Below, piece by piece: positions 53,345 to 63,359 of a stretch of DNA of 64,000 nt. This DNA comes from Nereocystis luetkeana (taxonomy: Eukaryota; Sar; Phaeophyceae; Laminariales; Laminariaceae). The DNA lies in NCBI GenBank assembly GCA_031213475.1, contig JARUPZ010000009.1:4306601-4370600 (forward strand), read 5' to 3'. The position numbers were made by a program, and so were the translations under genes. The first letter of the stretch is position 1. Each line of letters starts with the position of its first letter. The notes under the pieces are model-generated. The model made no database searches. It was not told where the DNA came from and saw nothing but the letters and a program-made list of their open reading frames with translations.

Positions 53345-55205
53345 CTCGTCCTTCCTGCCGTTGAATGATTCTTCTATGCAGCACCAGTGGCACGGGAGGG
53401 GCCAGCCGAGGTGACTTTACGTAGCGCTGCGGAATTGTGCTCGTGTGTTTGTGTTGCACACTACCTTGTATTGTTTTTTTAGTATCAATATGATGAAATG
53501 CAGATATGAATACTCACTTTGTACTTGTGAATCGCACGTATGTTGTCCGGAAATGGCCGTAGGGATTCCTGCCTTCGAGTAAAAAAAGTGGCTTGTGGTT
53601 TCCACCCGTGGTTCATGTCACCACAATTCGGATTTCTCGCCATCTGTGTTCCCGGATCTGAGACACCAGGAACAACAGACGCACGTGTAGCCGGTGCAGC
53701 GGAGGTCCTACAACTACACCGACCCTACGGGAAGGAGACACACCCATCCACGGCTCCGTGTCCCGCGAGAGAGGTCACCATCATCGTATTCTCGGAGGTG
53801 AGGAGATACCTAAGGAGAGCCACTGCTGTTTATTGTTCTCGTTCCAATATTTGGCTTGTACTCCTACAACTCCTGCTGCTGCTCGCAAGCAGTCCTGCTG
53901 TGAGGTGCTTGTCTGGGACTCGGTTCGATCAATAGTGTCATGTTATGTTGTATGTGGTATATGGTATGTACGATATATACCCTCGCAGTCTGTGTCTTTC
54001 GTGCATGGGCCACATGGTTCATCCGCAGTACCTTATAGACTAGTATACGATAATTACTCGGAGACTTTCCTGATCTCGTGTCACAACCTTATTAATATCC
54101 TAGACCCGCTGTTTAGACGTGCTGAGCAAAGGCTGGCGGCCCTTTCCTGTGTAACTGATCAGCAAGAGGTAGTACATGCAGAGTAGAAACTCAGGCAGTG
54201 CTCGATGAGCTTGCGACGATTTTCTGTCGGCATCGTTCTCTCCGTAGCGTCTCCACGTTACATGACCGACTGTGATTTTGTTTCGCGGTCTGGCTCTCCG
54301 TCTACGGGGTTGGGTTACAACAGCAGTAGTACCATGAACAAGGCACAACCGAAAAAATGACATACTACATACATTACATGGCGAGAAAACGACTGCCCTT
54401 GTTGTTTACGCCATCACTATATTCGCCGAATTTCAGACACGAGGAAAGCTCCCCGATAGCCTTGCAAGCGAGTACCTGGATCATAGCACCGTATACCTCA
54501 GCGAAAAACACGGAGCATTAAACGAAAACACTTTGAGGCGGTGCTTTCAATACACCCCCTCGCGCACAATAGTGGCCGAAGTGATGCTCAAGTTACGACG
54601 GGCGACGGTTGATAAGACTGATACAGCCTTTGACGCAGCAAGGCGAAACACCGACGGCAAGATCTGTCCGTCAGTATATTTCCATCCCCTAACGTTCTCA
54701 TCGATCCTCCTCGTTTGAGCGTTTGTCTGTGAAACTGTGGCAGCACCCACTTTCGTGGCGGCATCGTTCGACGTTAGTTGCTGCTGTACTACGAGTATGT
54801 GAGTCGCCTTTACCTGGGAAAGCACAAGACAAACCTTTTCGAATGGGAGGAACCACCGATAGACAAGCTACGCAGAGCCTGTTCCTGGCTTCACTGTTTG
54901 TGGCTGCATGGTATTTTGTTTCGCGCACGTTCACATGATGTGTACGGTAACTGTCTCTGAATTCAAAAAGTTAACGTAACTATAACAAATTGACGCGGCC
55001 GAAACATCGGTTTCCTACAAATAGCACATTTTTTGCACCTGTTTTTGTTTGGTGATATTTCATTGTTTTCGTTTTTTCAATTAATTACAGTTCAGTTTGT
55101 GTTATTCCTTCCATGAGGATGGATCATTAATAGTGTCATCGCCACCGACGAAAGCACAAGTAGGTGTCATACCAAGTGCACATCATATCAGTTACGAGGT
55201 ATACG
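53345..55205. other. Gene-free stretch
   Basis: Frames of up to 142 codons on the plus strand (53540-54186) show no recognisable domain; one ends in a hydrophobic run (LVLLQLLLLLA). No repeat family member was seen. Confidence 0.25.
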
Positions 55206-55210
55206 TACAT

Positions 55211-55308
55211 GACAAGGTAGGCCAGACATTGCCTGCACCAGATTGATGTGAAATCGGAAACCCATTGTGCTTTCACGCGCAAAGGTTCGGGTCCTGCCGA
55301 CGACGCCA
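55211..55308 (+). pseudogene. tRNA-Ser-like relic
   Basis: CACCAGATTGATGTGAAATC, a long variable-arm-like segment with CACGCGCAAAGGTTCGGGTC and an end GACGACGCCA recall a serine tRNA (long extra arm, GGTTC T loop, terminal CCA). The A box (AGGCCAGACATTGCC) and the acceptor pairing are poor, so it is not a functional gene. A SINE derived from tRNA-Ser is an alternative. Confidence 0.3.
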
Positions 55309-55442
55309 TTTGAGGACGTCTTGGTCCGTTGGGCTAAACGTTAAAGGTTCACCAATCGCCCACCCAATCTAAGCCTCATCACAAACGCCGAATGCGATGA
55401 TCATGTCGAATCGGATCCGATAATCTTATACTTCGTACAGTT

Positions 55443-55788
55443 GCCGGTTGCCCCGGTGGTTCAAGTGGTTAACCTCGAATTCTACTTGTTTGAGTCCTGG
55501 GTTCGAGCCCCAGGAGGGTCGGACTTTGACTTTATTTGCAAAAATAAAAAAAATAACAGGATTCAATTGTTGAGAGCGCCTTGCAGCGTGGGTAGGCACA
55601 ATTCGATGCGAGTCGACGAGGGAAGAAAAGGCTGAAATTTTCTCGCGATATAAATGAAGGCACGTAGCGTAGCGGGAAGGGGGGAGAAGAACCTGCTATG
55701 TGACCCCGGATCTGAGTTACGAGTGGGAAGGAGAGAGATAAGAAGATGCGCGAAGATAATGAATGGGATGAGAAAAAAAAAAGAAAAG
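55443..55788 (+). mobile_element. SINE-A copy 8, full length
   Basis: Head GCCGGTTGCCCCGGTGGTTC, B box GGGTTCGAGCCCCAGG, body and A-rich tail. The full 5' end GCCGGT is present. Confidence 0.85.
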
Positions 55789-55794
55789 TACCTG

Positions 55795-56160
55795 TTAAAA
55801 GATTTCAAAATCGGAAAGTCGCCATTGGAAGTATTCCCTGACCGACATGTTTTTGCACGTTTGTCCATGAGATACGTCAAGGTTTCGTGCGTTTGAATGG
55901 TACAAAACATCCCTATGCCAGACCGGCCCTACATGAAGAAATCATGACTCCACCTCAGGATATTTTTTGGTCTGAAAGGGGGAGTTAGTTGCAGTATCCA
56001 CGAGTGAGTCACTTGCTTCATTGTAACTAATCCCGATTGGTATATATACAATGGGAACCTCAAGTTGGGTTTCTTGTTTTTTGTGCGTAGGGCCAGGTCT
56101 AACCGGTGGTATAATATATACCCGGTATGTATATATAATACATAACATATAATATATATA
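55795..56160. other. Gene-free stretch
   Basis: AT-rich with TATATA runs near 56110-56160; nothing else was recognised. Confidence 0.3.
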
Positions 56161-56245
56161 CTTCTTTCGGGAAAGTTATGAGTGATCCATGTTGAAGATC
56201 ATGTTGCACATTGTCGGATGGCAAGAGAAATAATAATGATATACA
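56161..56245 (+). mobile_element. Rep-F copy 3, 5'-truncated
   Basis: CTTCTTTCGGGAAAGTTATG to GGATGGCAAGAGAAATAATAAT. It lacks the first 45 bases present in copies 1 and 2. Confidence 0.65.
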
Positions 56246-56639
56246 AGGCGCTTACGCCGCCCGCTACGCTCGCTCTGGAAGGAAAAAAGTACATCAATTT
56301 ATGCGAAGTGACAGAGGTCCACGATTGAGTTTAGGTCGTACTTGCAAACCGGCGACTTGATAATGCCAAGAGTCCCGCCGCCATGCTTCAGGAAAAAACA
56401 GCTCCGACGCCAGCTCGAATGCCACATATATATGCGCTTCGCGTCGCGGATATGTAGTACGTACGTACATACCCCAGGTAGGATACTGCTGTCTGTACAT
56501 ATTTTCTTCTTTCGATATACTCTTATTATGTCTGTACTCGTATGTAGGAAGAAGGCGAAAGCACAGCACGGCACAGCAGCAAAAAAAATGAAAATGAAAC
56601 CGAAAACTCGGAAAGGAAAAAAAATCCCCCGTCCCCTCT

Positions 56640-57910
56640 CGTGTAATAATTTTCTCTGATTGGAACACCTTGCACCCGGTCAAAAAAAAAAGAAGAAAAA
56701 ACCGCACAGAAGGGCTTCTCTCTCAGCCTCGTACGCCGTCTGCCCCTCGCGCGACCACCTCGCTACCGATTCGGTCCGGGTAAAGTTTTTATCACTCTCT
56801 GCCACAATCAGCCCCGTCGCCCGCCTCGCGTGAAGCCCGGTGCTCACCGTGGCCGTCGTTCGCCAGCTTGATAACGTTGGTGTTCAAACTGCACACCTAC
56901 TTCTTTCAAAATCAGCGTGGTCGCAAAAATAATCACCGCTTGAATAGTATCTTGCCCTTATGAACGACCTTTATAAACTCGTACATACTCTATCAACAAT
57001 AATCATAAATCGAAGCCAGATAAAGCCCGCTCATGCATCCCTCGTGTCTCGAGGCACACGCGACGCCTAGGCACGAAAGCGGCGACCGCGCTCCTTGCAA
57101 CCCCCCTTCTACCCGCCAGCACCCGCTGACACCCGCGACGGCGCCGGGCTCTCCAGCCGTGCCGTGCTCGGAGTACACGCACGCACACGAAACGAAAGAC
57201 GAAAAAAGGAAGAAAGAACGTGCCCAGAGAAATAATGGAGAAAACCAAGAACTGCTGGAAAGGTCCGGCAAGTAGTAATGAAAAGCTGCCTGATTGGAGC
57301 ACCTTGCACCCGGTCGAAAAGAAGAAAAGAAAAGAATCGCACAGAAGAGCTTCTCTCTCAGCCTCGTACGCCGCCCGCAGCTCTCGCGACCACCTCGCTA
57401 CCGATTCGGTCCGGGTAAAGCTTGTATCACTCTCTGCCACAATCAGCCCCGTCGTCTGCCCCGCGTGAAGCCCGGTGCTCACCGTGGCCGTCGTTCGCCA
57501 GCTCGATAACGTTGGTGTTCAAACTGCACACCTTCTTCTTTCAACTTCAGCGTGGTCGCAAAAATAAGCACCGCTTGAATATCATCTTGCCCTCCTGAAC
57601 TACCTTTATAAACTCGTACATACTCTATCAACAATCATAAATCGAAGCCAGACAAAGCCCGTTCATGCATCCCTCGTGTCTCGAGGCACACGCGACGCCT
57701 AGGCACGAAAGCGGCGACCGCGCTCCTTGTAACCCCCCCTCTACCCGCCAGCACCCGCTGACACCCGCGACGGTGCCGGGTCCTCCCGCGATGCCGTGCT
57801 CGGAGAACACGCACGCACACGAAACGAATGAAGAAAAAAGGAAGAAAGGACCGAGAAAACAAAGCACTGCTGGAAGGGTCCGGCAAGTAATGAAAGGAGG
57901 TGGTTTGGAA
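56640..57910. repeat. Tandem segmental duplication, period about 634 bp
   Basis: Positions 56707 and 57341 (CTTCTCTCTCAGCCTCGTAC) and 57032 and 57666 (GCATCCCTCGTGTCTCGAGG) show two direct copies about 634 bases apart. Similarity is about 93-95 percent over most of their length. On the minus strand both copies keep a peptide pattern: ATTLxLKExGVQFEHQRY, then GLIVAESDxxFTRTESVARW and AYEAEREALLC, with amino-acid changes but no stop inside these stretches. This may be part of a duplicated gene (the CGGTGAGC between the stretches could be a splice donor). No family was recognised. Confidence 0.75.
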
Positions 57911-58009
57911 GTGTGAGCTCTGAGAGGCCAGGGATGCACCAACCGAGCACGCTCAGGGGTTGTGATCTAAGTATGTAGTTCTATATACACATCAGTTTTA
58001 TGTGTTCTA

Positions 58010-58026
58010 TGTACGCACACCCAGGC

Positions 58027-58057
<31 letters not shown>

Positions 58058-58660
58058 CGTATTTTTCTTCTCCGCCTTCTCGGCCGCTGTGAGCGAAGCC
58101 CAGAATTCTGATTTTATCTTCAACTTTGTCCGGGACTCCGGACGCCTTCGCTTCCCTGCCTTCGTCATTGCTTTTTCGACAGCTTTCCTCCACGGTCGCG
58201 CGAGCCGGCCTCCGACGGGTGGTTTCCAGTGCGCGCGTCTCGGAATCTCGCGGCACCGACGATCGCGGCGACCCCGAACTTGAGGGATGTTTGCTGGGAA
58301 AAGGAGACACGGACGTTCTGCGGTCCTGGAAATTTGTTTAGGTGTTGATGCTCCGCGAAGAGCTTCTTGTGACAGGCTCCATCTTACAGTAGTAGTTTTT
58401 TTCTCTCCGAGGTTCGATCTCTCGGTCTTGCTGATGCTACCGCTTTCTACCGACTGCCTTGCTTTGCGGACCGCCGCCATCGGCCTGTTCGAACCCCTGG
58501 GTCCCGCACTACTCGGTGGCTGTGCCTTCCCTTTGCCCCTCTCTCTTCGCCGGATGACTACACACGCCTTCTCGGGGTATGTATCGCGCCGTTCTTGGTA
58601 CCAGATCGTTGCATACCCCGGTGATTTTGCTTTTTTGGTGTTTTTGTTAATAAAATTTTG
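58010..58660 (-). pseudogene. Duplicated basic, Ser/Arg-rich frame, copy 1 (frame shifted)
   Basis: Minus strand, starting at GTG rather than ATG: VVIRRRERGKGKAQPPS, ESGSISKTERSNLGEKK and ALRGASTPKQISRT match copy 2 at 60478-60990. The second half of the match (SGSPRSSVPRDSETRALETT, then RRRPARATVEES) is in another minus-strand frame, so a frameshift has occurred near 58290. The plus strand of the same block is also conserved and open in parts, so the coding strand is not certain. No known domain. Confidence 0.35.
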
Positions 58661-58679
58661 ATAACTCAGCACGTCTTCT

Positions 58680-59080
58680 GGTTTCGCCGGTTGAACGGAA
58701 TGAAGGTTGTTGGGAAGTATGAATTCGGCCGAGTGTTGTCAGTTCGATAAGAAAGAACAACCAATCACGTCGGAGGGCATCGTACAAGTGGCGGTACACG
58801 CTCGAACTTTCCACTCCTACCTCTGAGTGAGGCGCATTGGAATACCAGTACTATTAATAACAACGAACTACAGCAGCAGCAGTAGAGTAGTTCAGAGGTG
58901 TTCTACTGTACTTCGAATATGTACGTACAAAGCTTCGTTTTTGCCGGTCGAATTGAATGAAGGCTGTAACATGTTGGCAAGTCGGCCGGGTGCTGTAAGT
59001 TCGATAAGAAAAAACGACGAATCGCATCGGAGGATTTGCTACACAGCAGACGTTTTTCACTTTGAGAAAAAAAATCAAAT
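58680..59080 (+). repeat. About 250-bp sub-repeats inside the 2.4-kb unit
   Basis: The phrase CGGCCGAGTGTTGTCAGTTC followed by GATAAGAAA, CATCGGAGG, GGTACACGCTCGAA and a TACTGCTG or ACAGCAGCAG tract occurs near 58728 and 58980 in unit 1. It recurs near 61052 and 61313 in unit 2. The doubling therefore predates the 2.4-kb duplication. Confidence 0.6.
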
Positions 59081-59599
59081 CCAGTCCAGATGCAAGGTCT
59101 ATCTTTACTAGTAAATAAATGGGAGATACGGACCCGCTTTAAAGATACGATCCTTCGTTCCAGGTACTATATAATATATATGATGTTCGGCTGGGTACGA
59201 TTCCCTGTTGAAAAGCGCGTCCACTTGTTTCGGCGAGCACTACTGGAGATAATCGAGGGTTGGATGCTGCGTGCTCAGACTGCAAGTACTCAACTCGCAG
59301 TATGTCGGAGTTTTGTGCTGCTGTACGTATACTCCTGCGTGTGCTGTATGTAGTACTATAATATAATATCCGAAATGAATATTTCGATTTTCACGCTTTG
59401 AGAATACTGCCCATGTCGGCACTACTTTGCGGTGGCTCTGTATTGCCGATCGATATTATTAGGTATCAGGTATCAGGTGTTGGATACTGTTCACACTCGC
59501 AGCATCTCAACTACTGCCTGACCTCAGCATTGAGTGCGATCATGCGCATACAATATGCGTCCTGTTCTCCCAGTAATTTGGGCGTATGTATACTGCAAG

Positions 59600-59790
59600 T
59601 TGTTGTCTTCTTCTTCTGCGATGACCTACGTACCGCTGCTGCTGTTGTGCTGCTGCTGGTCTCACGGCTGGGTCTGCACAGCAGCAGCTGCAGCAACTGA
59701 CCGCAGCAGCAGCGTTGCCTGCTACTACTCCTGCTGCTGGTGCTGCTGTTGTTGCTAAGATTTTGCATGTTGTGCTGCTGCTGCTGCTGC
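59600..59790 (+). repeat. (CTG)n-rich tract
   Basis: GCTGCTGCTGTTGTGCTGCT, GCAGCAGCAG and CTGCTGCTGGTGCTGCTGTT words fill this part of unit 1. Much of it is missing from unit 2, so it expanded or contracted after the duplication. Confidence 0.7.
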
Positions 59791-60477
59791 TATCGCTTCC
59801 ATGTGCGGGAGAGACCCTCTCGTCTGCACAACAAGCGCCGTTGGAAGTAGGTACAGCTCGCCGATAGGGGTGTGATGTCGGCGTGGGTTGGGTACTTGGC
59901 TACTGGACAGAAATAGGGCAGCAATGCTACTATCGTAAACAACACCATCAACGTAATCTCTGTTCTGAGAGTATAAGAGAGACCTCTCACACCTGAGCTG
60001 ATTTCTGCCCCCGCCAGCAGTAACTGGATTCCAAAAAAAATATCGTGGATTTCCCGGCCTAAAATCATACCAGGTAGACGGTTCTGAGTTTTGGGCTTCA
60101 GAGTAGTAGTAGCGGATGGCTGAAGAAGACAGCAAAAATAACGTCCCAAAAAAATGCTACCCTGATATAGAAGTTGGTCTATAAGTGAGACAGATACAAG
60201 AACTGAGAACTGACACTAGGCATTTCCTCTTCTTCCCTGCACCACTTGACATTGTCCTGATCCCGTTCGCAGCAAGATCGAATGGTGTACTTATTATGTC
60301 AACTTGCCTAAACCTGATCACACGACTTTTGGCACTGGGGAATATTTTCCTATCTGGAGCATGGCTGCCGGCAGGCACCCATGCGGAGCCTTTGTACATA
60401 TATATCTCTATATATAAACAATCCGTAGGGACGCCTCAGAGAGAAGCATTCGCTTCCGATTCCTCCTTGAATTTAGG

Positions 60478-60990
60478 CTAGGACTCCTGACGTCTTTGTT
60501 TCACTTCCCTGCCTTCGTGCTTGCGTTTTCGACCGCTTTGCTCGAGGGTCGCGCTCGCCGGGCTCCGACGGGTGTTCTCCCGTGCGCGCGTCTCAGAGAC
60601 TCGCGCCGTCGACGAGCGCGGCGACCCCGAACTCGGAGGATCTTCTCTGGGGCGAGGAGACGCGGAGGCTTTATTTTCTTCGGTCCTGGAGATTTGTCTC
60701 GCTGTTGTTGCTCCACGAAGAGATTTTTGCAACAGACTCGATGATAGCTTTTTTTTCTCTCCGAAGTTTGATCCCTCGGCCTTGCTGATGCTTCCACTTT
60801 CTCCAGACTCCGTTGCTTTGCGGGCCACCATCGCCCTGTTCAACTCTCTCGGTGTTCCCTTACTCGGTGGCTGCCTTCCCTTGCCCCTCTCTCTTCGCGG
60901 GTCGACTACACGTGCCCTCTCGGGGTATCGCGCCGTTCTTGCTACCAGATCGTTGGAATTCCCGGTAATTTGATGGTCACAATTCGGCAC
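60478..60990 (-). CDS. Duplicated basic, Ser/Arg-rich frame, copy 2 (open)
   Basis: Minus strand, 170 codons from a GTG; the first ATG gives about 117 residues, so an upstream exon is likely if this is real. It reads RYPERARVVDPRRERGKGRQ, ESGSISKAEGSNFGEKK, ATTARQISRTEEN, SSGSPRSSTARVSETRAREN and ends EGREVKQRRQES. Composition suggests a disordered nucleic-acid-binding or scaffold protein. Conservation with copy 1 at about 60 percent, including in-frame length changes, supports past coding. The opposite strand has a 150-codon frame (60521-60973) that is equally conserved, so the strand remains open. Confidence 0.35.
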   Translation of the reverse strand: MPNCDHQITGNSNDLVARTARYPERARVVDPRRERGKGRQPPSKGTPRELNRAMVARKATESGESGSISKAEGSNFGEKKKLSSSLLQKSLRGATTARQISRTEENKASASPRPREDPPSSGSPRSSTARVSETRARENTRRSPASATLEQSGRKRKHEGREVKQRRQES

Positions 60991-63113
60991 GTCATTTTTT
61001 TCCCCGGTGGAATGGAATGAAGGTTGTTGGAGAGTACCTGGTATGAATTTGGCCGAGTGTTGGGAGTTTTATTAGAAAAACCGATCAATCACATCGGAGT
61101 ACATCATCCAAGGTGGTCGTACATGCTCGAATTATATACTGCTGCTGGAAGGTCTGGTGTCCAGTGGTGGATTGAAATACGAGCACTACTACAGCAGCAA
61201 CAGTACAGTCTTTCAGAGGCGTTTTAATTCGAATATACGTACAAAGCTATGATTTCGCCGGTCGAATTGAATTGAGGTTATTTATTGCAAACTAATTTCT
61301 GTAGTATGAATTCGGCCGAGTGATGAGTTCGATAAGAAAACCCGACCTCGATCGCATCGAAGGATATCAGACGTGGTCCTGCATGCTCGGACTGTCTACT
61401 GCTGCAAGGTCTGATCTCTGTAGGGGCATGGAGATACGAGTACTACCTACAGCAGCACTAAAGTAAATCAGAGGTGTGCTACTTCGAGTATGCACAAAGC
61501 CACAATGAATATCCACTATTAATATCATAACAAGTACGCCCGATAAGCTTGTCTGACGTATCACGCAGCTTCTAAAGTTGAGCTCCAAACACCCAATCGG
61601 TTGTACGCACACCAGAGGTTATTCGCTTTAAAAACAGCGTAATGCAAGGTACCCACTCAAGAAATGGGAGATCAGGCCCCGCTTTAGCATACGATCCTTT
61701 GAACCAGGTACCGGTATACTGTATGAAGATAAGATGTTCGCCTTACTATTTTCGGATGAAAAACACGTCAAGTTATTTCCGCGAGCACTACTAGTACTCG
61801 AGGTAATAATCGAGGGTTGGTTCGAGACTGTTTGCTCCCACTGCGAGTACTCGCAGTATATCGGGGTCTGTGCTGCTGCTGTGGATACCGTGCAGCGTGT
61901 GCTTTACGTATATCCAACCTGAATGATCCGGGGTCCACACCGAGAATTATGCCCATGTAGTGCAAGGATCGGTTGCCAGCTTGTTGTTCTGTTTTGCCGA
62001 TCGGGATAAGGTATCAGATGTTCAATACCTCTCGTACTCGGAGCATCTCAGCTTAAATACTGAAATTGCTGCCTGTAGTCATAGTTGAGTAATTCATACT
62101 GGTATACAGAGTCAGCGTATACTTTTCCTGATGCTGCATCTGATTCTGTACTGTTGCCGAGCTGGAGTGGTACTACTTACTGTTGTTTGTGGTGGTGCAG
62201 CTACTTCTGCTATCGCCCGCTGCATTCATGTGAAACGAGGGTCCATCTCTCCTGCACAGGCACCGTTGGCAGTAGTAGCTACAACAGCTCGCCTTAGATA
62301 GGTGTGATGCTTCGGCGTGGGTATGGGGTACTTGGCAGCTAGCTGGGCAAATAAAGGGTTGCAGTACTCTATTAAAAGTACACAAAATCAAATTAATTTC
62401 ACTTCTGAGAAATACGACAAACCTCTCGGAACTCAGCTGCTGTCTGCCCCCTCCAGAAACTGAGACCTAAAGTACCGATGATTCCCCGCCCCATAATAGA
62501 CGGTTCTGAATTTTTGGCTTCAGAGATCGCTGAAAAATAACGTCAAAAAAAAAATGACATCAAAGTTGATCTATATATATTAATGCGAGTGAGATAAATA
62601 CAAAACCTGAGAACTGAAACTCGACATTGCCTTTTTCCTGCACCACTTGGCATTGATTGGCCTGATCCTGTTCGTACTAGAATCGAACATTGCATTTACG
62701 TTGCGTAAATAAAGTAATCACGAAATGACACTGAGGTATGTTTTCCTATCCGGCGCATGGATGGGTCCCTGCCGGCATGCGGATTTGTTGTGTATATATA
62801 TATCTTCCTGGTCGACAACAAGTTTAGGAAACAATATCCGAATTTGAAGGGAGGGACACTGCACGGACATTGCAGGCGACGTGTTCGCTCTCAGATGTTG
62901 ACGTGTACTAGGTACGAGGTACATGGTTATCACAGGAGTTTTGTATGTTGTAGTATGTGTAAGCTCATGCGTTGGAGGGAGCCAGCAAAAAAGACATAAT
63001 CGTGACCGTTGCCAGCCGGTATGACGACACCGCTCTATCGCACGTACTTTTCGTAATTATTCCAAAAACATTGTGGAATTATTGGCACCAAGAATGCGAT
63101 CGTTTTTCCCCAG

Positions 63114-63355
63114 CTAACAGACAAATCTGAAAAATGGGAACGAAGCCTAAAATGAGAACCAAGCCGTATCTCCAGAACCATGTGGTGTATCAGAGAACCA
63201 AAATGATCCTGCGAAACCCCTTGGCCAGCCCTGTGAGAGGAGCTCGTCAGAACGGTCATGCTCCATCTCGTGCCTTCGGGTGGGCGCAAAAAGCGATATA
63301 CGCTGGCTCTATTGTGATTTCTCTAGATGCTGGCTACCGCGGCGATGCCGAGGAC
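63114..63355 (+). mobile_element. MITE3 copy d, right side missing
   Basis: CTAACAGACAAATCTGAAAA through GCTACCGCGGCGATGCCGAG, then it leaves the family sequence at GGACCAGCTG. Across the retained 240 bases it is nearly identical to copy c. The frame starting ATG at 63134 is open through the whole retained part. Confidence 0.8.
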
Positions 63356-63359
63356 CAGC

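Larger units (their letters stand above)
58015..62810. repeat. Tandem segmental duplication, two units of about 2.4 kb
   Basis: Unit 1 (about 58015-60390) and unit 2 (about 60391-62790) share, in order: an AT tract, a GC-rich frame-bearing block of 500-600 bp, GAATGAAGGTTGTTGG and CGGCCGAGTG repeats, the block ATGGGAGATACGGACCCGCT or ATGGGAGATCAGGCCCCGCT, GCGAGCACTACT, ATAATCGAGGGTTGG, GCCCATGT, TGCCGATCG, GGCGTGGGT, GACGGTTCTGA and AACTGAGAACTGA, ending in GGAGCATGGCTGCCGGCAGG or GGCGCATGGATGGGTCCCTG. Similarity is about 70-80 percent, so the duplication is older than the neighbouring 634-bp one. Confidence 0.75.

Noticed and set aside
53540-53935. 131-codon frame with a hydrophobic C-terminal run
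   Set aside because: The run comes from CTGCTG triplets; no start context, no homology and an equally open overlapping frame.
11974-61043. TACCWGGTA sites as target-site duplications or ends of a single transposon
   Set aside because: Flanking sequences beyond 11 bp are unrelated and no constant spacing between pairs was seen, so they are not the ends of one element.
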